Below are positions 1-7,142 of a stretch of DNA of 16,414 bases, in pieces. The notes beneath the pieces are model-generated. The model did no database searches. It was not told the DNA's origin and worked only from the letters and a program-made list of their open reading frames with translations. The stretch comes from Clostridiales bacterium (GTDB lineage: Bacteria > Bacillota > Clostridia > Lachnospirales > Lachnospiraceae): NCBI GenBank assembly GCA_019420425.1, contig JAHZHG010000006.1:7253-23666 (forward strand), read 5' to 3'. Position 1 is the first letter of the stretch, and each line of letters begins with the position of its first letter. A program made the position numbers and the translations under genes.

Positions 1-536
1 GGAACCTCCAAATTGCGATTTCCGCTGCAGGTCAGGTTGACTACCGGCAGGGGCATCTGATTTTGGATCAATTCCAGAAGCGGCGGACTGACGCGGGCGC
101 CCAGCACAGCCAGGAAAGGCTCGTTAGGAAGCGCCTGTATGCTCTCCCGGCAGGCAGTGAGAAACATCTCTTTAGAAAAGACTGTATCCTGGCTCTTTCC
201 GTAGGCATCCGCCAGCTGTATCAGCTCCTGCCGGAACCGCTCCCTGGCACATTGCCCGTTCTCATGGGGCAGATCCATCAGTTTCAGGAAGGCATGGCGG
301 CTGCCCATATTCAGTACGTCATAAGAACGGCGAAGCGAGTCGCAGCAGTCCATCAGGAGCAGTTTCTCCGTCCGGCTTCCCTGCTGGATCAGGGCCTTTG
401 CATGGCAGCAGAGGTTGGCGTGTGTCAGACCCTCCGCGAACTCGAAATCCGGCTCCTCGCCGTCCAGCAGGACAGGCTCCCCGCCAAAGGCCCTTAACAG
501 TTCTATCGGCGTGTATTTACATGTATATCCGATCAT
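1..536 (-). CDS. 2-hydroxyacyl-CoA dehydratase family protein, second subunit (3' end beyond window)
   Basis: This reading frame is open from its ATG at 536 to the left edge of the window: 178 codons without a stop. It starts MIGYTCKYTPIELLRAFGGE, a beginning I associate with the smaller subunit of the HgdB/HgdC, BcrB/C and YjiM-like dehydratase and double-cubane protein superfamily. Visible cysteines at residue 6, the CC pair near 43-44 and the CC pair near 63 are possible Fe-S ligands. Its start overlaps the stop of the upstream subunit by 4 nt (ATGA), so the two are translationally coupled and probably form one complex. Known members use Fe-S clusters and an ATP-driven activator to reduce a CoA thioester or a small molecule at low potential. 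The substrate cannot be read from the sequence, and the expected activase gene would lie beyond the left edge. Confidence 0.8.
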   Translation of the reverse strand, partial: MIGYTCKYTPIELLRAFGGEPVLLDGEEPDFEFAEGLTHANLCCHAKALIQQGSRTEKLLLMDCCDSLRRSYDVLNMGSRHAFLKLMDLPHENGQCARERFRQELIQLADAYGKSQDTVFSKEMFLTACRESIQALPNEPFLAVLGARVSPPLLELIQNQMPLPVVNLTCSGNRNLEV

Positions 537-1810
537 GCGTTTGTCCCCTCCAACTGCTCCAGAAATGCATTGACCCGTGTGACCATCTGGCCATCCGCCA
601 CGTTGCGGGCGTCACAACCGTCCCCGTCCAACACCAGTGTGGGAAGGCCTTCCGCCTCCAGCATTTGTTTAGCCAGCTGAGACAGCCCAAGCGTCTGCTT
701 GCAGCCCCAGTGGCAAAATACAATGACGCCGTCCGCACGGGCCTGCTTGGCGCAGCGGATCGCCCCCTCAATGCGTCGTACTGCAGACCCATTGAAAAAA
801 GTCCCCACCGCCCGGCGGGCCATGCTCTCGTAAGGCTGTTCCGGATCCATCTCCAAAAGGGCATCTGCCGACATATCAGAGCCAACCAGTTCACAGCGCC
901 CGCTTGCTTCAAGAATCTCCTTCATGGAATCCTGCCAATTTGGCAGGGTATGCATCCAGAAAATCCTCTTTTTTCCGGGAACCGACGGGGCAGCCTGCTC
1001 TGCAGACCGCAGAAGCCGGCTCATATACACTTCTGATTCCGGCCGGCCTAGCATGACATGAGTAGCGATCATGGAACATAATTCACCTGTCATCGTAGTA
1101 GGAAGAGTTATTTTTCCGCGTTGCTGCAGGAATACCTGGTAGGCGTCCAACGTCCGTTTGGACCGGGCCACAGCCTCCCGCAGAGCCTGCGGGTCCAGTT
1201 TCCTGTGGCAGAGATCCTCCAACTGAGCCGCCACAGCGCGGAGCTGATCCGCTACATAGTGAACGGCATCCTCGTCATTGGTATGAGGAATATCAATGAC
1301 CACATGGGGAACCTGATATTGCTCCGCCAATCGCCGGAATGAGAGTTGGTTGGCATCGCAGGCCAGCGTGGTATTGGCGATCATCAGCGGAGGCGGCATA
1401 ACGCCGGTCTCCGCCATTCCCAGCATGGTCTTGTGGTAAGAGCAAAAACTCTCCGGCACATCAGCCGCCTCCGCCGCCTCCGCAAAAGGCCTCTGACAGG
1501 CGGTACATGCTGTATAGACGGAGATTCCCTCTGGAAACATGGGCTGGATGCCCATAGCGTGCAGCAGCTCACATGGCAAAAAAATATTGACCATCACAGA
1601 CTCCTTGGGGTGCCGAAAGGAGTCTACGATGGTGCCTGCAACCGCGCCGTTGATATAATCATAAGCAGAACGGACTGCGGCGCCATGTTTATGTGCGCCG
1701 GAAAAGCGAACCCAGGAATAGGCCGCTTCCAACAGTGCCCGCGCATGTTTCGGGGAGGAAACGGTCTGCTTTTCGATAATCCCTCCCAATGTCTCAATAT
1801 ATTTTTTCAT
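533..1810 (-). CDS. 2-hydroxyacyl-CoA dehydratase / double-cubane-type family protein, first subunit
   Basis: A protein of 425 residues (from ATG 1810) resembling HgdB/YjiM-type 2-hydroxyacyl-CoA dehydratase subunits. Cysteines expected to bind the Fe-S cluster occur in LPCELLHAMG (near residue 80), CTACQ (near 102-105), FCSYHK (near 123) and FCHWGCKQ (near 370). The last of these is followed by the C-terminal LDGDGCD segment typical of the fold. Two in-frame ATGs exist, at 1822 and 1810. The GGAGG sits only 1 nt before the first and 13 nt before the second, so neither spacing is ideal. I prefer 1810 because it gives the MKKYIETLG start usual in this family. The gene opens a two-gene unit with its own promoter at 1862-1890. 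Its base composition is visibly more GC-rich than serS, parAB or rsmG. The reaction is unknown: dehydration of a 2-hydroxyacyl-CoA or reduction of a small molecule by a DCCP-like enzyme are both possible. Confidence 0.83.
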   Translation of the reverse strand: MKKYIETLGGIIEKQTVSSPKHARALLEAAYSWVRFSGAHKHGAAVRSAYDYINGAVAGTIVDSFRHPKESVMVNIFLPCELLHAMGIQPMFPEGISVYTACTACQRPFAEAAEAADVPESFCSYHKTMLGMAETGVMPPPLMIANTTLACDANQLSFRRLAEQYQVPHVVIDIPHTNDEDAVHYVADQLRAVAAQLEDLCHRKLDPQALREAVARSKRTLDAYQVFLQQRGKITLPTTMTGELCSMIATHVMLGRPESEVYMSRLLRSAEQAAPSVPGKKRIFWMHTLPNWQDSMKEILEASGRCELVGSDMSADALLEMDPEQPYESMARRAVGTFFNGSAVRRIEGAIRCAKQARADGVIVFCHWGCKQTLGLSQLAKQMLEAEGLPTLVLDGDGCDARNVADGQMVTRVNAFLEQLEGTNA

Positions 1811-1861
1811 TGCAATTCCCATGCCTCCATGAGAGGATCATTAGCAAAATAATTATGATCG

Positions 1862-1890
1862 ATTTTACTACAGAATCCAACGAAATTCAA
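1862..1890 (-). promoter_or_regulatory. Sigma-A-type promoter for the dehydratase operon
   Basis: On the minus strand TTGAAT (1885-1890) and TAAAAT (1862-1867) are separated by exactly 17 nt. This is a good vegetative -35/-10 pair, about 50 nt upstream of the first dehydratase start and just past the yolD stop. It implies that the dehydratase genes are transcribed independently of the polymerase/yolD pair. Confidence 0.6.
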
Positions 1891-1907
1891 GGGCTTTTGG
1901 CATCGAG

Positions 1908-2315
1908 CTATTTTTGCCTTTTTATTTCTATAATATCCTCTATCGGGAATTTGGTTCCGTTTGTCAGTAACACCAGCTGATTCACGGTATCAATCTTCTT
2001 CACCATTCCGGTAATCTCCACATAGGCGCCGCCGGCTTTTCTCTCATCCGGGACAAAACAGGTGAACCGGATTTCCGGATGCTCTTTTATATGCTCCTGT
2101 ATCCTCTGCAGCCGCTCATTCAGAACAGCCGTTTCATCCTCATTCAGCTCGATCCTCCGGTCAGTAAGACGGGCCTTTTCCCTGACCGCATCATCATATC
2201 CGGTAAGCGCCGCAAAGGGAGCAAACTGTGCTGCCCGTGCCTGCTGTGACATACGGGGATATTTTTTGGATGTGGGATGGGGAAGGTGAATGATATCGTC
2301 GTATGGAGTGTTCAT
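1908..2315 (-). CDS. YolD-like family protein
   Basis: A 135-residue soluble protein. The N-terminal segment around PTSKKYPRMSQQARAAQFAPFAALTGYDDAV, followed by a helical ERLQRIQEHI stretch and a C-terminal beta-rich part (GMVKKIDTVNQLVLL, then FPIEDIIEI), is characteristic of the YolD-like family. Such proteins are encoded next to UvrX/YqjW-type Y-family polymerases and are thought to act with them in the DNA-damage response, although the biochemical role is not settled. A GGGAGG lies 7 nt before the ATG. The gene is 76 nt downstream of the polymerase gene on the same strand with no terminator between them, so it is probably co-transcribed. Confidence 0.85.
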   Translation of the reverse strand: MNTPYDDIIHLPHPTSKKYPRMSQQARAAQFAPFAALTGYDDAVREKARLTDRRIELNEDETAVLNERLQRIQEHIKEHPEIRFTCFVPDERKAGGAYVEITGMVKKIDTVNQLVLLTNGTKFPIEDIIEIKRQK

Positions 2316-2391
2316 TATTCTGCCTCCCTTTTTTCTGTTCCGGAGAAATTACCGGCTTCTCCACCTGACCGTCCCGGTGATCTCCCGCAGA

Positions 2392-3924
2392 TTATGCTTT
2401 ATGCCCGCCAATCTGATTGTTCCGTTCCCAGGCGGTGGAACCCTCCTCCAGATTTATTCCCTTGAGGATAGCATTCTTTCCATATTTTTTCTTCACGGAA
2501 AGCATGGCCTCCTGCAGCTTCCGTTCTTTTGCAAGAGCTGCTTCTTCCTCCTGCTGCTTCTTCTCCAGAGCTTCATAGTCAGTAAACAGATTCAGCTGTT
2601 CCGGCTTTGCAGACTCTGCTTTTGCGACAGCTTCATCGACCACGTGATTTGCGGCAACGGTCAGACGGCGCACAAGAAGAAACGGATTAACTATCTCATT
2701 AAAAAGCGTGGTAACGGCTTCTGTGATCAGCCTGGAAGAGGAGGTGTGCCGGTCGAGGTTCGCTGTGCCATGGGCGTGCTTTGGAACCTGACGGCCATAG
2801 TGATCTGTGGTGACCGGGCCTTTATATTGTTTTCTCCGTTCCGGATCGGTCAGGTTTTCTCTGTCGTAACCAACGGTGAGAATCATCTGATCGGTGACAA
2901 GGCCCTTATCCACCAGATCAAGCGCCATAGCATCGGCCATCTCCTGTACGACCAGTCTTGCTTTTTCAAAAGTATAGGGACAATGCAGCACCTGCCCGGA
3001 GCTGAAGCTGCTATTCTCCGGCTGGTACGCTTTGACATCTGCAATTGTGCAGGGCTCCCATCCCCACGCATGGTCGATAAGCAGTTCTGCATTTACGCCA
3101 AACAGCTTATACAATAAATCCTCATTGTAAAAATCCTGAGGCCCTCCAATCGAACAGCGGGCAATATCACCCATAGTATACAATCCCTGTGCCTCCAGCT
3201 TTTTGGCATAGCCGCTGCCGACTCTCCAGAAATCCGTAAGCGGACGGTGCGTCCAGAGCTTTTCCCGATACGTCATTTCGTCCAGCTCAGCGATGCGCAC
3301 GCCATCCCGATTCGGTTCCACATGCTTTGCCCCGATATCCATGGCAATCTTGCACAGATACATGTTGGTGCCTATTCCTGCTGTCGCTGTAATTCCGGTA
3401 TTTTTCTGCACATCCTGAATAATTTTCATAGCCAGATCACGGGCTGACAATTTATAAGTGGGAAGGTATTCTGTCACGTCCATGATGACCTCATCAATAG
3501 AATATACATGGATATCTTCCGGGGCAATATATTTTAGATAGATCTGATAAATCGCCGCACTGTGCTTCATATAATATGCCATCCGGGGCGGAGCAATGAT
3601 GTATCCGACCGCCAGCTCCGGATGTGCGTTCAATTCTGTATCATTGGCGGACTCCCCGACCAGCCTGCGTCCCGGCGCGCTGTATTTTCTCCGTTCGTTA
3701 ACCTCTTTTACTTTCCGGACTACTTCAAACAGGCGTGCCCTGCCCGGAATACCATACGCTTTCAGCGAAGGGGACACCGCAAGGCAGATTGTTTTCTCCG
3801 TCCGGCTGGCATCTGCCACAACCAGATTAGTCACCAGCGGATCCAGACCACGTTCCACACATTCTACGGAGGCGTAAAATGACTTCAGATCAATCGCGAT
3901 ATACGTACGGTTTTCCTGTATCAT
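2392..3924 (-). CDS. Y-family DNA polymerase (UvrX/UmuC/DinB-like translesion polymerase)
   Basis: A 510-residue translesion polymerase. The palm/fingers carry the metal-binding residues: Asp12 in IAIDLKSFYASVE, and Asp144-Glu145 in YSIDEVIMDVT, the SIDE motif of the family. Tyr17 sits where the steric-gate aromatic is expected. Helix-hairpin-helix-like segments follow (GIGTNMYLCKIA; FWRVGSGYAKKLEAQGLYTMGDIA near 240-265), then the little-finger region (about 310-430) and a Lys/Glu-rich tail (about 450-500). The length exceeds DinB (about 350) and is nearer to UvrX/YqjW-type enzymes. It should extend primers past damaged bases with low fidelity. AGGAGG sits 7 nt before the ATG. I see no GAAC-N4-GTTC LexA box upstream, so SOS control cannot be claimed. 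It forms a two-gene unit with the YolD-like gene. Confidence 0.9.
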   Translation of the reverse strand: MIQENRTYIAIDLKSFYASVECVERGLDPLVTNLVVADASRTEKTICLAVSPSLKAYGIPGRARLFEVVRKVKEVNERRKYSAPGRRLVGESANDTELNAHPELAVGYIIAPPRMAYYMKHSAAIYQIYLKYIAPEDIHVYSIDEVIMDVTEYLPTYKLSARDLAMKIIQDVQKNTGITATAGIGTNMYLCKIAMDIGAKHVEPNRDGVRIAELDEMTYREKLWTHRPLTDFWRVGSGYAKKLEAQGLYTMGDIARCSIGGPQDFYNEDLLYKLFGVNAELLIDHAWGWEPCTIADVKAYQPENSSFSSGQVLHCPYTFEKARLVVQEMADAMALDLVDKGLVTDQMILTVGYDRENLTDPERRKQYKGPVTTDHYGRQVPKHAHGTANLDRHTSSSRLITEAVTTLFNEIVNPFLLVRRLTVAANHVVDEAVAKAESAKPEQLNLFTDYEALEKKQQEEEAALAKERKLQEAMLSVKKKYGKNAILKGINLEEGSTAWERNNQIGGHKA

Positions 3925-3982
3925 TCTGCAACCTCCTAATAAAATACGGCCCGGCTTTTTTCTTTCTTATATAAAATATAAA

Positions 3983-4032
3983 AGCAAAAAAGCGGTTCAT
4001 GATATAACATTATCTGCTAATCATTACCGCTT
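3983..4032 (-). terminator. Rho-independent terminator of the tRNA-Arg gene
   Basis: On the minus strand AAGCGGT (4026-4032) pairs with ACCGCTT (3990-3996). A second inner stem is ATGAT/ATCAT, and a T-rich run follows (TTTTTT, GC, TTTT). It lies directly downstream of the tRNA and upstream of the polymerase gene. Confidence 0.65.
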
Positions 4033-4042
4033 TGTCAGCAAC

Positions 4043-4114
4043 CGTTCCCTGGGGGAATCGAACCCTCAACTAGTGCTTAGGAGGCGCTTGTTATATCCAT
4101 TTAACTAAGGGAAC
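4043..4114 (-). tRNA. tRNA-Arg (anticodon CCT), with two stem mismatches
   Basis: The minus strand folds as a cloverleaf. The 7-bp acceptor stem GTTCCCT/AGGGAAC is perfect, the D-arm is GTTA...TAAC, the anticodon loop is CTCCTAA (anticodon CCT, reads AGG), and the T-loop is TTCGATT. The discriminator base is G (4043) and CCA is not encoded, so it must be added by the CCA-adding enzyme. Two mismatches are visible: C29 opposite A41 in the anticodon stem (AGCGC/GCACT) and A50 opposite C64 in the T-stem (GAGGG/CCCCC). Each would need only one transition to restore pairing. The gene has its own promoter (4132-4160) and terminator. It may be functional with A-C pairs, or an early-decaying isoacceptor that can be spared if a tRNA-Arg(TCT) exists elsewhere. 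Confidence 0.85.
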
Positions 4115-4131
4115 AAATCATACAACAATAT

Positions 4132-4160
4132 ATTATACACCAATATCTAATTTTTTTCCA
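4132..4160 (-). promoter_or_regulatory. Promoter of the tRNA-Arg gene
   Basis: A consensus TATAAT -10 (4132-4137) and a TGGAAA -35 (4155-4160) are 17 nt apart on the minus strand. They end 18 nt upstream of the tRNA 5' end, leaving the short leader typical of a tRNA gene. The promoter lies just past the stop codon of the DUF3881 gene. Confidence 0.55.
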
Positions 4161-4170
4161 CTAAAACTTT

Positions 4171-5046
4171 TTAATCTGGAAAATTTAGTTTTCCCTGAAG
4201 CCAGATTACGCCTTTGAAACGACGGCCAACTTCAGGGTCGCCCATGAGGTCATGTTTATTGATACAGATATCGAAAACCATGCTGTTGCATTCTACCGTC
4301 ATCTGGTAGATGATTTCTTTTGTGAGGCTGTTTCTGACTTTGGTGCAAAATTTAATTTCACCCATGATCTGGTATTGATCGCATTCCATACCAAAGGGCA
4401 TGAAAAAAGTATCCACAATGGAGAATACGTCCTCCTTTTGGATTCTTCTGGAAATCATCGCATAGAGGTCGATGTCCTCCATGGTCAGGTTCTCGATCGC
4501 CTCTTCATCTCCGTTTTTGGCCGCCTTCATCAGACGACTTCTTCCGGAACTGCTCTGCTGGTCAATTGACTGCTGTTTTTCTTCTTTTTTTATCGGCATC
4601 AAAACCATGCCTTCTGAGGCAAGACCGGAAAAGGTAGTAGACACCAGATTTCCTCTCAGGCAGCTCAGCATGGCATTATTTTTGTATGCAGCGGCATTCT
4701 GAACATAAAAGATGATCGAGACGCCTATCCGGCCGTCCTCGCACATGCCGGCATAGGAGTCTCTGGCCCCGTGTTTTTCCACCATGACTTCTTCTGTAGT
4801 GGTTATGCCTGAGCCAATAAAAAACGGCAGATAATATTCCCGGTGAAATCCATAATTATCTATCTCTCCGCAGATTTTAATTCCCATATCCGGCCCAAAG
4901 TATTTTGTCATTTCGAAGAATATCGAATCATTGTTTTTTGCCGTCTCTTTCTCGTCAAAATCCTGAAATACTTGGTCGAGAATTGGCTGGATATCGCTGT
5001 CTTTTCTGCACTTGCTAAAGCCTATCGATCTCAGATAACTATGCAT
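4171..5046 (-). CDS. DUF3881 family protein
   Basis: A 291-residue protein of unknown function, assigned to DUF3881 by its start (MHSYLRSIGFSK), its place next to serS and its overall pattern, a family I associate with Lachnospiraceae. There is no signal peptide or membrane segment. The mid-region has a low-complexity polar linker (KKEEKQQSIDQQSSSGRSR, about 152-170), then an acidic helix (EEAIENLTMEDIDLYAMISRRIQ), and a beta-rich C-terminus with MGEIKFCTKVRNSLTKEIIY and VECNSMVFDICINKHDLMGDPEVGRRFKG. AGAGGTGA precedes the ATG. It is 117 nt downstream of serS on the same strand with no minus-strand terminator between them, so it is probably transcribed with serS. I do not assign a function. 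Confidence 0.75.
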   Translation of the reverse strand: MHSYLRSIGFSKCRKDSDIQPILDQVFQDFDEKETAKNNDSIFFEMTKYFGPDMGIKICGEIDNYGFHREYYLPFFIGSGITTTEEVMVEKHGARDSYAGMCEDGRIGVSIIFYVQNAAAYKNNAMLSCLRGNLVSTTFSGLASEGMVLMPIKKEEKQQSIDQQSSSGRSRLMKAAKNGDEEAIENLTMEDIDLYAMISRRIQKEDVFSIVDTFFMPFGMECDQYQIMGEIKFCTKVRNSLTKEIIYQMTVECNSMVFDICINKHDLMGDPEVGRRFKGVIWLQGKLNFPD

Positions 5047-5127
5047 ATCTTCACCTCTGCCGCTCTAATCGGATTACCGTCAAAACCTGCAAACGCCACA
5101 ACACGCACTGGGCATTCCTGACGTTCA

Positions 5128-5152
5128 ACCGCCTGTCGGGCGGTGAGTTTTT
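5128..5152 (+). terminator. Terminator-like hairpin on the plus strand (antisense to serS-DUF3881)
   Basis: ACCGCC (5128-5133) pairs with GGCGGT (5139-5144) around a 5-nt loop, followed by GAG and five T (5148-5152). The T-run exists only in the plus direction, yet both flanking genes are on the minus strand. It would stop antisense transcription entering serS. It could equally be a plain GC-rich hairpin in the serS-DUF3881 gap. Confidence 0.4.
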
Positions 5153-5163
5153 ATCATAAACCA

Positions 5164-6447
5164 TTATTTTTCTTTTATCTCGGTCATTCCACCCATGTAC
5201 GGCTGCAGAGCCTTCGGAATACTCACTGTTCCGTCCGCCTTCAGGTTATTTTCCAGGAAGGCAATCAGCATACGCGGCGGTGCTACTACCGTATTATTCA
5301 GTGTATGGGCCAGATACTTACCGTTCGGGCCATCCACACGGATCTTCAGTCTTCTGGCCTGGGCGTCTCCTAAGTTGGAACAGCTGCCTACCTCAAAGTA
5401 TTTCTTCTGTCTCGGAGACCATGCCTCCACATCCACAGACTTCACCTTTAAATCAGCCAGATCACCGGAGCAGCATTCCAGAGTACGTACAGGAATATCC
5501 AGGGTGCGGAAAAAGTCTACAGTATTCTGCCACAGACGGTCAAACCACATTGGGCTTTCCTCCGGCTTGCAGACCACGATCATTTCCTGCTTTTCAAACT
5601 GATGGATCCGGTATACGCCGCGCTCCTCAATGCCATGGGCGCCTTTTTCCTTACGGAAGCAGGGAGAGTAGCTGGTCAATGTATACGGAAGCTTTTCCTC
5701 GGGAATAATTGTGTCGATAAATTTACCGATCATGGAATGTTCACTTGTGCCAATCAGGTACAGATCCTCGCCCTCGATCTTATACATCATGGCGTCCATC
5801 TCGGCAAAGCTCATTACCCCGTCAACCACTGCGCTGCGGATCATGAAGGGCGGGATACAATACGTAAAGCCGCGGCCGATCATAAAATCTCTGGCATAGG
5901 ACAGAATTGCAGAATGCAGTCTTGCAATATCCCCCATCAGATAATAAAAACCATTACCTGCCACTCTTCCGGCCGCATCCATATCTATGCCGTTAAAGCG
6001 TTCCATAATTTCCGTGTGGTACGGAATTTCAAAATCAGGTACTACCGGCTCTCCAAAGCGCTGAACCTCTACATTTTCACTGTCATCTTTACCAATCGGT
6101 ACAGACGGATCAATGATGTTCGGAATCGTCATCATGATCTTCTTTATCTTTTCTTCTACCTCTTTTTCCCGCTCAGACAGTGCATTCAGGCGATCCGCTT
6201 CATCTGTAACCTTCTTTTTCAGCTCCTGGGCCTCTTCCTTTTTTCCCTGACCCATCAGTGCGCCGATTTGCTTGGAAATTTTATTTCTATCAGCACGAAG
6301 CGCTTCTACTTCTTTTTTAATCTCTCTATTTTCCTGATCCAGCTGCAAAACCTCGTCTACCAGAGGAAGCTTGCTGTCCTGAAATTTATTTTTAATATTC
6401 TGCTTTACGATATCCGGATTTTCTCTGACAAATTTTATATCTAACAT
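5164..6447 (-). CDS. serS: Seryl-tRNA synthetase
   Basis: A 427-residue class II synthetase that charges tRNA-Ser (and tRNA-Sec where present) with serine. The N-terminal antiparallel coiled-coil arm that grips the tRNA spans about 30-105 (Lys/Glu heptads from DEVLQLDQENREIKKEVEAL). Motif 2 is at 264-284, beginning FRKEKGAHGIEERG, and its Glu and Arg residues bind ATP and serine. The motif 3 region is at about 381-398 (TLNNTVVAPPRMLIAFLE). It keeps the Arg (392) but differs from the common TLNGSGLAVGRT form. Length is normal. AAGGAAGGAA precedes the ATG and the promoter at 6514-6542 leaves a leader of only about 60 nt, too short for the T-box riboswitch seen at many Firmicute synthetase genes. 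Confidence 0.97.
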   Translation of the reverse strand: MLDIKFVRENPDIVKQNIKNKFQDSKLPLVDEVLQLDQENREIKKEVEALRADRNKISKQIGALMGQGKKEEAQELKKKVTDEADRLNALSEREKEVEEKIKKIMMTIPNIIDPSVPIGKDDSENVEVQRFGEPVVPDFEIPYHTEIMERFNGIDMDAAGRVAGNGFYYLMGDIARLHSAILSYARDFMIGRGFTYCIPPFMIRSAVVDGVMSFAEMDAMMYKIEGEDLYLIGTSEHSMIGKFIDTIIPEEKLPYTLTSYSPCFRKEKGAHGIEERGVYRIHQFEKQEMIVVCKPEESPMWFDRLWQNTVDFFRTLDIPVRTLECCSGDLADLKVKSVDVEAWSPRQKKYFEVGSCSNLGDAQARRLKIRVDGPNGKYLAHTLNNTVVAPPRMLIAFLENNLKADGTVSIPKALQPYMGGMTEIKEK

Positions 6448-6513
6448 GTTTGGTATTCCTTCCTTATTCTAATGGCATGGTAAATTCCCGATGGCCGAAA
6501 TAAAGCCTTCTTT

Positions 6514-6542
6514 ATAATAAACTATTTTTTTCCACAAGTAAA
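6514..6542 (-). promoter_or_regulatory. Sigma-A-type promoter of serS
   Basis: TTTACT (6537-6542) and TATTAT (6514-6519) are 17 nt apart on the minus strand, between the terminator of the parAB-DUF4446 unit and the serS start. This makes serS a separate transcription unit. Confidence 0.55.
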
Positions 6543-6554
6543 GGGTAATCATTC

Positions 6555-6596
6555 AAAAAAAAATGCCGCAGAACCGCTTGTCCTGCAGCATTTTTT
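6555..6596 (-). terminator. Rho-independent terminator of the parA-parB-DUF4446 operon (bidirectional)
   Basis: A 9-bp stem (6563-6571 with 6583-6591, one T-G wobble on the minus-strand transcript) around an 11-nt loop. On the minus strand it is followed by a run of nine T (6555-6563). The opposite side has six T, so it could also work in the plus direction. It begins 12 nt after the DUF4446 stop. Confidence 0.85.
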
Positions 6597-6608
6597 ACTT
6601 TACATAAT

Positions 6609-7121
6609 CTAAATGTTATCAAAACACATAACTGCCTGGCGCAGCGCTTCTTTTTCTTCCTGGCCCAGGACAATATAGGATTCTCCCTTTACGATCTCCT
6701 TTATATATGTGTAGCAGCCTTCCCGGCCGTGAATTGCATTCAAAACAAATCCTGAATTTTCCTCATTCAGCATCGCCAGCGCAAAGCTCAGCTTTCCTCC
6801 TACATCGGGAAATGCATCGTATTTTACAATACCGACCTTATTCGTCGTTCTTCCCTGAATGTCTTTTAACCGCTTCATCTGATCTGCCTGGCTCTTGGAG
6901 GTTTCCACCAGCATATCCAACTCCGTAAAGCTGCGCAGAAATGCCTTTTCCAGCGAAACAGCGTCCTTTCCCCGCATAAAAATTTTATACTTTTTCATAA
7001 AGCGGGTCATGGTCATGGATACCTTAAACAGATAAGCCAGTACAATAATCATCATTACCAGAATAATGATAATCACTATGCCCGGATCTATTCCTATTGC
7101 ATTTAAAATTGAGCTTTGCAT
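6609..7121 (-). CDS. DUF4446 family membrane-anchored protein
   Basis: A 170-residue protein with one hydrophobic segment near the N-terminus (about 13-33, GIVIIIILVMMIIVLAYLF), then a basic stretch (RFMKKYKIFMRGK) and a predicted coiled coil (about 55-90). The C-terminal domain has the conserved core around KVGIVKYDAFPDVGGKLSF (about 96-114), which identifies DUF4446. The positively charged side suggests the C-terminal domain faces the cytoplasm. It is the third gene of the parAB unit, 21 nt after parB, and is followed by the operon terminator. Its role is unknown; co-transcription with segregation genes suggests a link to chromosome or septum positioning, but nothing in the sequence shows it. 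Confidence 0.85.
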   Translation of the reverse strand: MQSSILNAIGIDPGIVIIIILVMMIIVLAYLFKVSMTMTRFMKKYKIFMRGKDAVSLEKAFLRSFTELDMLVETSKSQADQMKRLKDIQGRTTNKVGIVKYDAFPDVGGKLSFALAMLNEENSGFVLNAIHGREGCYTYIKEIVKGESYIVLGQEEKEALRQAVMCFDNI

Positions 7122-7142
7122 ATAGTTCTCCTTTCGTATCTT

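Noticed and set aside
398..1036. Plus-strand open frames opposite the dehydratase genes
   Set aside because: They are shadows of the GC-rich minus-strand genes, which show clear family motifs and conserved cysteines.
5047..5127. A short coding region upstream of DUF3881 (minus-strand frame reading like PVRVVAFAGFDGNPIRAAEVKI)
   Set aside because: It is open only briefly, has no start with a ribosome-binding site and no homologue I recognise; it is probably leader sequence.
6448..6554. T-box riboswitch before serS
   Set aside because: The leader after the promoter is only about 60 nt, and no T-box core or specifier hairpin is present.
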